From positions 62,001 through 126,000 of the forward strand of contig NZ_BDBC01000029.1 in assembly GCF_001612785.1 (NCBI RefSeq): a stretch of DNA of 64,000 bases. The letters are read 5' to 3'. Source of the DNA: Nocardia beijingensis NBRC 16342. Lineage in GTDB: Bacteria; Actinomycetota; Actinomycetes; Mycobacteriales; Mycobacteriaceae. Under the pieces are notes generated by a model. The model was not told where the DNA came from. It ran no database searches and worked only from the letters and a program-made list of their open reading frames with translations. Both the position numbers and the translations under genes were made by a program. Of this stretch, positions 1 through 8,694 are shown in pieces; the stretch's first letter is position 1; every line of letters begins with the position of its first letter.

Positions 1-2
1 CG

Positions 3-1208
3 GAGCTCGCCTGGGTGCAGCACGCCATCGCGCACTTGGAACCTGGAGCCGATGCGGTGCTGCTGCTTCCACCGGCTGTGGCCACTCGACCTTCGGGCCG
101 AAAGATTCGGGCGAATCTTGTGCGGACCGGGGCACTGCGTGCGGTGATCGGCCTGACTCCTGGTGCGGCACAGCCGTGGCATATCGGGCTGCAGATCTGG
201 ATCCTGCGTCGGCCGGTGCCCGGCGCCACCGTGCCCGACGAACTGCTTTTTGTCGACACCACTCCTTTGTCCAAGGAGGCCGCGGGCGAGGATCGCGTCG
301 ACTGGGACCTGATCACCAATAGCGTTGTCGAGGTGTGGCGAGCATTCGATGCCGGGGAAGCCGATCGGGCGGAGGTCTCCGGTATGGCGGCGGCGGCGCG
401 ATTGGTGAATGTGCTCGATGACGAAGTCGATCTCACGCCGGCGCGATATGTGCGCTCGTCGCTGGATGCGGGGGCGGTCTCCCATCAGGTCGGTGACGCG
501 ATGAGCAGACTCGCCTCCGCGGCGTCCGAGCTGACCTCATTGGCCGCGGAGGTCACCGGCTGGTCCGAGGCGGCCGGCAAATCCTGGCGGTTCGTGACGG
601 TCGCCGATCTGGCGTCGCACGGCCAACTCGAGTGGATTCGCGCGCGACCGACAGGCGCGGATCGCAGCGAGTCCACCGATACCAGACGTGTCTTGACGGC
701 GCCCGATGTCGCCACGGGAAACCCGGCATCGGGAACGATGGCGACCGCGCGGCCGTCCGAAGCGATCGAGGTCCGAGCCGGAGATATCCTGCTTCCGGCC
801 GTGCGCAGTGATCGAAGTGCAGGGCGCACGGCACGGGTAGCCGTGGCGGAGGACGCGGGTGCGGTGCTGGGTCCGCATGTGCACGCGCTGCGTGTCGATG
901 GCGAACGACTCGACCCATGGTTTGTCGCCGGCTTCCTGACCGGGGCCGAGAATGTCTCTGCGACGAGGACATCCACCGTCCGGTTCGATCCGAGCCGACT
1001 TCGGGTGCCGGTACTCCCACTATCGGAACAACAACGATATGGGGTCATTTTCCGGAGACTGTTCCTGCTACGAGTTACCGCGGGCCGCGCTTTCAACGCC
1101 GCCGAGCATGTCATCGAACACATGACGACCGGACTGACGGCGGGCGCTCTGGTTCCCGACGACTCGATGGATGCCGGCTCGATCGCCGTCGGAAAGGTGC
1201 GACCGTGA
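3..1208 (+). CDS. N6-adenine DNA methylase with specificity-like C-terminus (5' end outside window)
   Basis: The frame is open from the first bases of the window, so this is the 3' portion of a longer gene. The first visible residues (ELAWVQHAIAHLEPG...AVLLLP) match the end of the catalytic region of type I-style N6-adenine methylases; the catalytic NPPF/Y motif would lie upstream, out of view. From about residue 190 of the visible part the protein turns into a target-recognition-like region, with a beta-strand motif RAGDILLPAV and a closing segment similar to HsdS repeats (RLRVPVLPLSEQQRYG). That suggests methylase and DNA-specificity halves fused in one chain. It overlaps the next gene by GTGA, so the two are probably translated together. 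The likely role is methylation of host DNA within a defence module; the recognition site cannot be read from sequence. Confidence 0.8.
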   Translation, partial: ELAWVQHAIAHLEPGADAVLLLPPAVATRPSGRKIRANLVRTGALRAVIGLTPGAAQPWHIGLQIWILRRPVPGATVPDELLFVDTTPLSKEAAGEDRVDWDLITNSVVEVWRAFDAGEADRAEVSGMAAAARLVNVLDDEVDLTPARYVRSSLDAGAVSHQVGDAMSRLASAASELTSLAAEVTGWSEAAGKSWRFVTVADLASHGQLEWIRARPTGADRSESTDTRRVLTAPDVATGNPASGTMATARPSEAIEVRAGDILLPAVRSDRSAGRTARVAVAEDAGAVLGPHVHALRVDGERLDPWFVAGFLTGAENVSATRTSTVRFDPSRLRVPVLPLSEQQRYGVIFRRLFLLRVTAGRAFNAAEHVIEHMTTGLTAGALVPDDSMDAGSIAVGKVRP

Positions 1209-1840
1209 CCGACCGCGACGACTACGCCACGCTCCGTGCGGCGCTGCTCGACCAGCCGGTGTCGATGCCCCCTGCGCTGCTACCGAACTCGGCGTCGCAC
1301 GGCACGGTTCTGCTCGAGGACTTGGTCGAGGCCGAGGCAGTCTCCGTGCACGAGTCCCCACTGGCGGTCGAGTCGGTCAGCGGCGATCTTCCTATGCTGT
1401 CGGCGAAGGACGTACGGCTCGATCGGCCACCGTCGAGATGGGGCGCGGCGGATGCTCCAGGGGCCGTCACAATGCGCGCCGGGGACGTGGCGGTCGTTAT
1501 CGGCGTGGGCGCCGCGGTCAGGGTGTGCGTAGCCGACGGCGTCCTGTTGGGGCCGGGCATTCATCTCGTCCGCGGGAACCCCGACACGTTCGATCCACGG
1601 TTTCTCGCTTGTGTGCTGCGGAGTGCGGTCGATGCCGCCGACGGCTTTTCGTTCGATCTGTTCCAGGTCGAGGTTCCTCGCATTCCGCTCGCCGAGCAAC
1701 GCCGTTATGGCGCCGCGTTCGAGCAGCTGACCGAACTCGAGTCGTCTTGGCGCCGCCGACGTGCGAGCATCGAACAATTGGTGCGCGTGGGCATCGGGGG
1801 ACTGGCTGGGGGAATGCTGCGGCCCGGCCCCGGCGAATAG
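1205..1840 (+). CDS. Type I specificity (HsdS)-like small protein
   Basis: The GTG start overlaps the stop of the methylase gene (GTGA), which fixes the start by translational coupling. The 211-residue product resembles the C-terminal region of that methylase: both have an RAGD beta motif (MRAGDVAVVIGV here), a segment on how far the alignment reaches (DPRFLACVLRS against DPWFVAGFLTG upstream) and a closing V/PRIPLAEQRRYG against VPVLPLSEQQRYG. It therefore looks like a second target-recognition half followed by a helix that packs against its partner, giving a split, two-half specificity module as in HsdS. It has no enzymatic motif. It may pair with the methylase to read a bipartite site, or may be a regulatory partner. 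Function is inferred from the internal similarity and the context. Confidence 0.65.
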   Translation: MTDRDDYATLRAALLDQPVSMPPALLPNSASHGTVLLEDLVEAEAVSVHESPLAVESVSGDLPMLSAKDVRLDRPPSRWGAADAPGAVTMRAGDVAVVIGVGAAVRVCVADGVLLGPGIHLVRGNPDTFDPRFLACVLRSAVDAADGFSFDLFQVEVPRIPLAEQRRYGAAFEQLTELESSWRRRRASIEQLVRVGIGGLAGGMLRPGPGE

Positions 1841-1881
1841 CGCGGCGAGGCAGCACATCAGGACTCACGGAGGTAGCCGCG

Positions 1882-3300
1882 GTGCAACCGCAGGTTGTCG
1901 GAGATAGGTACGAACTCATCGAGGAGATCGGCTCCGGTGGGATGGGGCAGGTCTATGAGGGATTCGATCGCCACCTGAAACGGCGCATCGCGGTGAAGTT
2001 CACGCAACCCGGCCTCGATAGCGATCCGGATTGGACCAAGCGCTTCTTCCGGGAGGCCGAACTCATGGCGCGGCTGCGTCATCCAGGGATGCCGGTGATC
2101 CACGATGCGGGCACGGTCCCGGGTGATCCCCAGCGGCCCTACCTGGTGATGGAGTTCATCGAAGGAGTCACCTTCGGCGAACTCCTGGACCGACGCGGGC
2201 CGCTGGCGATCGGAGTCGTAGCGACGCTCGGGGCGCAGGCGGCGGCCGTGCTCGCGGCGACTCACCGAAACCGCATCTACCACCGCGATCTGAAGCCGTC
2301 GAACCTGATGCTGTGCGCCGACGGGACCGTAAAGGTCTTGGACTTCGGTCTCGCTGTCATTCTCGATACCGACATGACCCGGTACACCAGCACCGGACAC
2401 ACTCTCGGTACGCCTGCTTTCATGGCGCCCGAACAGGTCGAGGGCCGACCGGTCGTGCCGCAGACCGATCTTTATGCGCTTGGGCTGGTACTGCACGAGC
2501 TGCTCACCGGTGATCGCGTGATGACCGGTAGTACGCCGTACGCGGTGTGGCAGAACCAAGTGCATCTGCCCTCGCCTGACATTCGCGAGATCCGTCCCGA
2601 GATTCCCGACGATATGGCCGATCTCATCATGAGCATGCTCGCCAAGGCGTCCGACCAGCGGCCGGAGGATGCCTCGACGGTGTACGCCGTACTCCTACAG
2701 CATGCGAGCGAGTTGGGGTCACTTCCGGAGATCGATGACCTCCACGGCCCGGCTTTCATGTACGCCAGAGCCGTTGGTGCGACGGGTGCGTCACCAGGTG
2801 ATGCGGCGGACCACGCATTCACGCCGCCGGTCGGCCCGCCGGTCGAAGTCGCGACGACTACCGATTTCAGCCGCGGCGATCTGCAACGGGCAGTCGAACG
2901 CGCACGTGAGCTCGCCGACGACTCGCAGTACGATCCGGCACTTCACGCGCTGGAAACCATGGTGGACTGCGCCGTTCCACTGTTCGGGGCGCGGGATGCG
3001 GATGTGGTGGAAGCACGGATGCAGCTCGCTGACCTCCGCTTCGAAGCCGGCGAATACTCCAATGCTGCCGAGACATACCGCAGCCTTATCGACGACATCA
3101 TGACGGAGCGCGGGCCGTATGACGATCAGGTCATGTACTGCCAAAGGAAGCTGGCGAGTTGTGACATGCAGAACGGTGATCTCCAGGCTGCCGTAGCCAG
3201 GCTCCGGCGCCTGCACAGCCAGATGGCGGTTCGGTACGGAGAGCAGGATCGCCGCGTGATCGAGCTGGCGCAGTTGATCAGAAGTACTGGAGCCGGATGA
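1882..3300 (+). CDS. Soluble Ser/Thr protein kinase with C-terminal helical-repeat domain
   Basis: The GTG start at 1882 has a GGAGG 8 bases upstream; longer reading of the same frame runs through the previous gene and is not used. The 472-residue product begins with a complete PknB-type kinase domain (about residues 10-270): glycine loop GSGGMGQVY, catalytic lysine in IAVKFT, HRDLKPSNLM, DFGLA, and AFMAPEQ. After a short linker, residues about 330-470 form a helical repeat region of TPR type (repeated ALE..VDCA, AETYRSLI, AVARLRRLH segments). There is no membrane segment, unlike the sensor kinases at 54.8-59.5 kb, so it acts in the cytoplasm. Kinases also occur in phage-defence systems such as Pgl/BREX type 2 and Stk2; here it probably phosphorylates a component of the island or a host target after sensing an invader. 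The substrate is unknown. Confidence 0.85.
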   Translation: MQPQVVGDRYELIEEIGSGGMGQVYEGFDRHLKRRIAVKFTQPGLDSDPDWTKRFFREAELMARLRHPGMPVIHDAGTVPGDPQRPYLVMEFIEGVTFGELLDRRGPLAIGVVATLGAQAAAVLAATHRNRIYHRDLKPSNLMLCADGTVKVLDFGLAVILDTDMTRYTSTGHTLGTPAFMAPEQVEGRPVVPQTDLYALGLVLHELLTGDRVMTGSTPYAVWQNQVHLPSPDIREIRPEIPDDMADLIMSMLAKASDQRPEDASTVYAVLLQHASELGSLPEIDDLHGPAFMYARAVGATGASPGDAADHAFTPPVGPPVEVATTTDFSRGDLQRAVERARELADDSQYDPALHALETMVDCAVPLFGARDADVVEARMQLADLRFEAGEYSNAAETYRSLIDDIMTERGPYDDQVMYCQRKLASCDMQNGDLQAAVARLRRLHSQMAVRYGEQDRRVIELAQLIRSTGAG

Positions 3301-3399
3301 TCCTCCAATCGCATCCGGGCGCGTAGCTCAGCGCTGTACAGCGACCGCTTGACCTCGTTTGCGCCTGATCGAACCCGACTGCCCCCGATCAATTCCTGT

Positions 3400-3682
3400 G
3401 CACGGCGCGACACCGAGTTAGCGCGGTGCCGCTGTCTCGCAGGCGGAGTGGGGTCGACGAGTCGCACCTCCAGAGGGGCCACGTTTGCGTCGAGACGTAC
3501 GGCAGGACTGTAGACGCTGTCGGGAGGAGGATATCCGCGGATGTACGCGGCTCGTTGCACCCAACCGTCCTTCGTGAAAACGAGAATTCCGCACGGTAGG
3601 CGAATAGGGCAACTCCGTGTGAACCGTCGAGCATCGCCGCCGGCCCTACATCGTGCAGGACGGCGCGGGCTCTGCCGTACAT
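3400..3682 (-). pseudogene. Possible frameshifted gene remnant
   Basis: The 440-base space between the kinase and the Hsp70 gene has no intact gene. On the minus strand an ATG at 3682 opens a frame (MYGRARAVLHDVG...GVALFAYR) whose protein-like character stops near 3590, while the neighbouring frame picks up with CGILVFTKDGWVQRAAYIRG and continues to about 3430 (VRLDANVAPLEVRLVDP). Joined by a one-base shift, the two pieces read as one plausible protein of about 85 residues. Codon third positions are moderately GC-rich in both pieces. I do not recognise the family. It may be a decayed island gene downstream of hsp70, or chance. Confidence 0.3.
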
Positions 3683-3739
3683 AGTGCACCCGCTACGTGC
3701 GGCAGAGGCTGAAGCGACAGAATCGTTTGCGCCGGTGGA

Positions 3740-5497
3740 TCAGCGCGATCCGCACCGGCATTCGGGGTCATTTGCCCGACGTCGGCAGACCGCGCACGGC
3801 TGGTAATACAGGCGTTCGTCGACCTGAATCTGGGGTGGGTTCAGTGCCCGGCTGAAATAGGTGGAATTGTAGGTGTAGAGCAGTTCGCCTGGCACGTAGT
3901 AGTCGTTCTTCTTGTCGGCGATGTTCGAACGTACGACGACGCTGCCGACTTCGGGTGCTTGGTGTTCGAGCTGCGGGCCGGGATCGTCGGCGACGCCCGT
4001 GTTCGTCTTTCCTGAACCGAGCGAGACGCTGAATTGGAGATCATGCAGCGACTTTCGCTCCTGATCACCGCGCAGGTCTGATCTCGCCGTGACATGGACG
4101 ATGCCGTCCGGGTCGAGGGTTGTTTTCAGTGTCAGGCGCTCGATGAATGGCCGCGCCGCAGTGTCGACCGCGAGGCTGAGTGTTTCCAGGTCGTCACGGG
4201 GATCGGACCGCTGGGTGTCGGAGCCCGGCCGGGTCGGGGTACAGAACTGAAACTTCGCGTGGCCGTCGCGAGGATCGGCGCAGTACATCTCCAGCGACTC
4301 GTCCGAGAGTTCCTCGCCCTCGAACGGAACATGGGTGCCGGCCTTGAGGAGCTGATAGTACGAGCCTCGCGCCAGGCGGACCTCGATGTCCTTGGCCAAC
4401 TCCAACTGCTGCCGGTCATGGGCGATCCACGCGGCGCCCTGAGCGATCAGCGTTGCGCTGTTCTGCGACACCTCGACACGGTGTGCGCCGAAGAACTCCC
4501 GCAGCCGGGAGGAAATCGCCGGCATGCGTGACATGCCACCGGTCACCAAGCACATCGCAACCTGCGAATCGCTCACGTGAGCGGCGTCCAGCAGTGCCAC
4601 GATGTGGTCCATCGCTCGGTCGATCATCGGCTTTGCGATCGTCTCGAGTTCGTCCCGGGTCATCTGATGCATCAGCGGAGCGCCGGTGTGGGTATCGAAG
4701 TTGCGAAGGTACAGTGTCGCCGACTCTTTCCTCGACAGGGAGATTTTCAGCTGCTCACATCTGTGACGGACCTGGCGGCGACGGTCGGGGTCGACATCGA
4801 AGGATCCGTCGGTTACCTGGCTGAGAATCCAGTTCCGCAGAGCATCATCGAATACGTCGCCGCCGAGCTCACCGGTGCCCGCGTTCTGCAACTGGACCAC
4901 GCGACCGTCTATCAACCGGCACAGCGTGAGGTCCAGCGTGCCGCCGCCCCAGTCCACGACCAGGACGTTCTTGCGGTCGAAACGCTGTACGAAATCGGTG
5001 CCGATTCGTGGCCGGAAGTGGCCGTAGAGCGCGGCGAACGGCTCATGAACGAACTGGACCACGCGAATACCCGCACGGGCGTAGGCTTCGCGCAGTGCTT
5101 GGCGTCGCCGCCCGTTCATATCGACGGGAATGGTGGCGACCGCAGCGGTGATCTCGGACAGAAGACGGTTGTTCCTGGGTGAGGCCAGCGCGCGTTGTCG
5201 CACATGCTCGATGACATCGTAGGTGACGTCGACGGGACTGCGTTCCACCCCGTCGACGTTGATCGTCTCCTCACCTAGGTAGGTCTTGGGTGACTTGACG
5301 AAACTGCCGTGTACACCGAGACCACCAGCGTCGAGTTCATCCTTCGCGGCCTGCCCGACCACCTTTCGGACACCCTCGTATTTGACGACGGAGGGCACCG
5401 GTCGGCCTTCTTCGTCGAGGAGATCGAAGACCAGTTCGTTATCGACGACCGAGACGAGGCTGTTGGTGGTGCCGAAGTCGAAACCTACGACAGTCAT
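3740..5497 (-). CDS. Hsp70-family chaperone with cysteine-rich tail
   Basis: ATG start with an AGGGGGAC ribosome site upstream; the start overlaps the stop of the upstream gene by ATGA. The 585-residue product has the Hsp70 actin-like ATPase: phosphate loop 1 GFDFGTTNS at the N-terminus, phosphate loop 2 VVDWGGGTLDLT near residue 190, and the adenosine motif VTGGMSRMP near residue 325. The substrate-binding part is shorter and divergent from DnaK, and the chain ends in a cysteine motif C-x2-C-x8-C-x-C (CAVC...CRC) that could bind zinc. No DnaJ or GrpE is nearby, and the divergence argues against a housekeeping chaperone. As the last gene of the leftward island operon it may assemble or hold inactive the helicase-nucleases, or sense phage proteins. 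A second, decayed Hsp70 3' end lies at 18.5 kb. Confidence 0.9.
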   Translation of the reverse strand: MTVVGFDFGTTNSLVSVVDNELVFDLLDEEGRPVPSVVKYEGVRKVVGQAAKDELDAGGLGVHGSFVKSPKTYLGEETINVDGVERSPVDVTYDVIEHVRQRALASPRNNRLLSEITAAVATIPVDMNGRRRQALREAYARAGIRVVQFVHEPFAALYGHFRPRIGTDFVQRFDRKNVLVVDWGGGTLDLTLCRLIDGRVVQLQNAGTGELGGDVFDDALRNWILSQVTDGSFDVDPDRRRQVRHRCEQLKISLSRKESATLYLRNFDTHTGAPLMHQMTRDELETIAKPMIDRAMDHIVALLDAAHVSDSQVAMCLVTGGMSRMPAISSRLREFFGAHRVEVSQNSATLIAQGAAWIAHDRQQLELAKDIEVRLARGSYYQLLKAGTHVPFEGEELSDESLEMYCADPRDGHAKFQFCTPTRPGSDTQRSDPRDDLETLSLAVDTAARPFIERLTLKTTLDPDGIVHVTARSDLRGDQERKSLHDLQFSVSLGSGKTNTGVADDPGPQLEHQAPEVGSVVVRSNIADKKNDYYVPGELLYTYNSTYFSRALNPPQIQVDERLYYQPCAVCRRRANDPECRCGSR

Positions 5498-6936
5498 TGT
5501 TGTCCCCCTGACGTATCCTTCGCGGAACGTGGTTGAAGCGATGCCAAACTTCGCCGAAGATTCTCGACGGAGTTTCGGACGAACTCGTCGGTTATCTGCG
5601 GGTGCCCGTGTTGGAGAGCATCGACAGCGTCTTCGAGCGATTCGATTTGCTGGGAGATGACCCGCGCGGTATCGATTCGCATCGTCTCGAAGTGTGATGT
5701 GGCGACCATACGTTCGCTACGTCGAGCGGTGACTTCCTCTTGGAGCGCGGCTTGGACCTTCGCCAGTTCGGCCTCCAATTCGGCAGTTCGCGCACGGGCG
5801 GCGGCCAGGTCCGCCGCGGATCGCCGGATCTCTGCCTGCGCCATGTCCAGGCGATGGGTCTTCTGGTCCCGGTCGGCTTCGACGGCCTGCAACCTGCGAC
5901 GTGTGGTCTGGACGATGAGGGCAGCCGCTTTGCGTGCAGTTTTCGGCAGGGTGGCCATCATCTCGCGGCCGGTCGTGGAATCGGCGAACGACTCGTCGGC
6001 ACCCCAGGTGGTGTCCGCGAACGCGCCCGCACAATCGGTGAGGTCCCAATTTCGAGCCGACGCCGCGATGAGCACGAGGGTATGTGCCGCATTGTCGGAC
6101 AAGGACTGCAGCGAAGAACCTTTCATCGAGGCTTTGCCGTCGAAGTCTTGGCTGAGCAGGTTCTGCATCCGCACGACCGACAGCCGCAACGTCTTCTGCT
6201 CGGGATCACCGGCGACGAGCCGGGCCAGTCGCACCCCGAAAGCGGAGTCTTCGGCGAAGGCCGGATGCCGCTGCATGATCCGCGCGGCCAGCGCGGTGAC
6301 ATTCTGTCGCGCGGTGCCGCGCAGATCGGACTTGTCGGCGGTCAGCATCAATGCCAAGGCGGTGGCGAGCTTGGAGTCGCGCGCGGCGATGTCGGCGATC
6401 AGATCATCGAAGTCTTCGAACTCGACCGTTTGCGCCAAGGCTTTTCTCGGAGAGGAATTCTGCGCCAGTTCGATTGGCTTGAGGTCCTTGTCGAGACCGC
6501 GTAGGTAGCGGAGGAAATCGGCGAACGTCTGGACGTTGTCGATTGACAGCGGCGCAACGGGATGTGGCTGGGCGGCAGAGATGGGCGACGGTGCCGGATC
6601 ATCCTCGGTAGCGGCGTTCGCACCCTGATTTGTCGCAACGGGGAGTACGGGTGGTTTCTCGGTGGCCGCGCGCTCGGTAGGCCCGCTCGTGTCAGCGGAG
6701 CTCGAGGGCTTCGGGTTTCCTGCTGTCGGGGCTGCTTCAGAACGGTTCGCCGCTGTGGGCTGCTCCGCGCTGCCCGCGCTGGTGATTACATCCGGGGTCT
6801 TCGCGGCGTGCACGGAGGAAAGATTGTCCCGGGTGGTGTCCGTGTCCTCGACGGCGTCGGTCGGGTGGGGCGCGTTCTGGCTCATCCTCCCCGTCTCGAC
6901 ATCAGGCGTGGTCTCGCTCGTCGAAGCGTCGGGCAT
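5494..6936 (-). CDS. Coiled-coil island protein of unknown function
   Basis: The longer open frame runs back over the previous gene; I place the start at the ATG at 6936, 8 bases after the upstream stop and 10 bases after GGAGGT. The 480-residue product has a disordered Ser/Thr/Pro/Ala-rich N-terminus (about 1-140), a helical middle domain (about 140-310, from SIDNVQTFADFLRYLRGLD on) and a long alanine/glutamate/arginine-rich coiled coil (about 330-430, for example RRSAADLAAARARTAELEAE). Its stop overlaps the Hsp70 start (ATGA), so the two are coupled. I do not recognise the family. The first domain resembles effector-associated or adaptor regions in layout only; a scaffold or Hsp70 client/co-chaperone is a fair guess from coupling and coiled coil, not from homology. 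Confidence 0.75.
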   Translation of the reverse strand: MPDASTSETTPDVETGRMSQNAPHPTDAVEDTDTTRDNLSSVHAAKTPDVITSAGSAEQPTAANRSEAAPTAGNPKPSSSADTSGPTERAATEKPPVLPVATNQGANAATEDDPAPSPISAAQPHPVAPLSIDNVQTFADFLRYLRGLDKDLKPIELAQNSSPRKALAQTVEFEDFDDLIADIAARDSKLATALALMLTADKSDLRGTARQNVTALAARIMQRHPAFAEDSAFGVRLARLVAGDPEQKTLRLSVVRMQNLLSQDFDGKASMKGSSLQSLSDNAAHTLVLIAASARNWDLTDCAGAFADTTWGADESFADSTTGREMMATLPKTARKAAALIVQTTRRRLQAVEADRDQKTHRLDMAQAEIRRSAADLAAARARTAELEAELAKVQAALQEEVTARRSERMVATSHFETMRIDTARVISQQIESLEDAVDALQHGHPQITDEFVRNSVENLRRSLASLQPRSAKDTSGGQQ

Positions 6937-6944
6937 GGTGCGTG

Positions 6945-8642
6945 CTACCTCCGTCGTCGGTGAAACAGCCGCCGCCACGGCTTCTGCGGTTCGTCGTTCT
7001 CGCTTGACGCGTCGTTCTTTCCGGGTACCTCGTTTGCTGGGCCGTCGTTGTGGTTCGGCGTCGCGCCGCGTGTCTCCCACGGTGGAGTGTCGGACACCTG
7101 CGGAGCCGGGATCGAGGCGTTCGATGTTCCGGTGGCCGGAGCCGCTTCCTTCCGCGCGCGTGCCTGTGCGGCTGCGGTCGAGTGAGCCGGGGTGGCGGCG
7201 AGCCGGTGCTTTCGTGGTGTGCGGGCCCCATTCGAAGTCGCGGGGGCCTCGCTCGTCGGATGCGCCGTCGTTCCCGAGGCGAGGCCGGTAGTCCGTGGCC
7301 CGTCGGTTGTGCCCGCCCGCTCGGGGTACAGGTTCGCCGGTGTGGTCGCGATCCTCGCGGGATCGCTCGGTGTCGCGGCGGCGGCCGGGTTCTCCTTCAG
7401 CGGCACGCCCGCCAAGTCTCCGGTCTCGGTGCGAGGACTTGTTCGCTCGCTTCGGAGGTTTCGGCTTCTTGTCGCGGGTTTCGCTGCCGGTTGCGCCCCA
7501 CCGGTCTTGCCGATCCTTGCGGTGGCCGTCTCTGCTGCCGTCTGCCACGTCGATCCTTCGTTGGTAGTGAGGTCCAGCCGGGAGTCCGCCCACTGCTCGG
7601 GCAAACCATTCTGACTGGCCTCCCGCACGGCGGCCACAGCGCGGGGGTCGCCCGTGGCGATGTGATGCTCCGCGATGAAAAGCGCCGCCTTGGCTCGGTC
7701 ATAGGGTTCCGCGCTGCGGTAGTCGAAGCTCGCGACCGTGTCGCTCGCGGCGCCAGCGAGGGGCTGGCTGCACAGGTCCACGAGCGAAGCGGTGTAGTCG
7801 TCCATCAGCAGTTGTTCCAGGTGTGCGAGCCCACCGCTGATTCGGCTTCTGTCGACGGTCTCTGTCTTCGTCGCCCACATTCGTGCCAGACGGCCGGAAA
7901 CGGCACGCAGCCGAGGGCTCAACGCACGATGCTCGGCATCATCGAAATGGTTGAAGTGAAAGCAGATCACACTGGTGATGGCATGGGCGAGCGGACGATG
8001 CACATCGCCCAGCAGGTGCGCGGCACGATTGAGTTTCTCGCGATTGCGGACAGCCGTGGCCGGGTCCACACCTGTTCGTCGGCCCGCCAGCCAATACAGG
8101 TATTCGGCGATGCCACCGGCGTAGTTGCGCGCTGTTTCGAAGGCCAGTGCCCGGTCGTAGAACGCGCTGATCGCATTCGCGGTGAGGACGTCGCTGGCGA
8201 GCAGTTGCTCGGCGGCGGTGTCGACGCCGTGTAGATCCCGGTCGGAGGCGATCGAGAAGTCGAATTCGTACGTGCGCTCGGATCGCTTATTGCCGGCCCG
8301 CACGTTGACGATGCCGCGCGCCGCAGTCAGCCGGGCACCGAGTTCGGCCGGATCAACCTCGATGTCATCGACGCGCGCCCACGTGCAGTGGGAGACCTCC
8401 CAGTCGCTCGGCTTCGTGTGCTGCTGCACCAGTAGCCGCGCATCACCGCACACCACACCGCGGTAGACGAGAACCGGTCGGGCGACGGGATGGCTGCTGA
8501 AGATGTGCTCACGCAACGCGTCCAGCTTCGGGAAGGTGGCGTCGCACTCACGGCAAGGCAGTCGCAGCGGCCCAGAGGGTTCCGGTAGCAGCGCCCAGAT
8601 CTCCTCATGGAAGTCGGCATAGCCCGATGACCAGTGAGCCAA
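6945..8642 (-). CDS. C2H2-finger protein with disordered C-terminus, function unknown
   Basis: The frame can start at a TTG at 8651, but a GGAG lies directly against that codon; the TTG at 8642 sits 9 bases from the same GGAG and is preferred. The product is about 565 residues. Near residues 30-51 it has a textbook C2H2 zinc finger, C-x2-C-x12-H-x4-H (CRECDATFPKLDALREH...H), rare in bacteria. Residues about 120-330 are helical, TPR-like (ALAFETARNYAGGIAEYLYW; ALFIAEHHIATGD). From about 360 to the end it is low complexity, rich in Ala, Thr, Pro and Arg, ending RRLFHRRRR. It lies 44 bases downstream of the giant helicase gene and 8 bases upstream of the coiled-coil gene, in one operon. A DNA- or protein-binding adaptor is possible; no enzymatic motif is visible. 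Confidence 0.75.
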   Translation of the reverse strand: MAHWSSGYADFHEEIWALLPEPSGPLRLPCRECDATFPKLDALREHIFSSHPVARPVLVYRGVVCGDARLLVQQHTKPSDWEVSHCTWARVDDIEVDPAELGARLTAARGIVNVRAGNKRSERTYEFDFSIASDRDLHGVDTAAEQLLASDVLTANAISAFYDRALAFETARNYAGGIAEYLYWLAGRRTGVDPATAVRNREKLNRAAHLLGDVHRPLAHAITSVICFHFNHFDDAEHRALSPRLRAVSGRLARMWATKTETVDRSRISGGLAHLEQLLMDDYTASLVDLCSQPLAGAASDTVASFDYRSAEPYDRAKAALFIAEHHIATGDPRAVAAVREASQNGLPEQWADSRLDLTTNEGSTWQTAAETATARIGKTGGAQPAAKPATRSRNLRSERTSPRTETGDLAGVPLKENPAAAATPSDPARIATTPANLYPERAGTTDGPRTTGLASGTTAHPTSEAPATSNGARTPRKHRLAATPAHSTAAAQARARKEAAPATGTSNASIPAPQVSDTPPWETRGATPNHNDGPANEVPGKNDASSENDEPQKPWRRLFHRRRR

Positions 8643-8694
8643 GGTCGTCAACTCCGTTCGTCGCGGCCCGAGAGTTCTCGATGTCGTATCGGCG

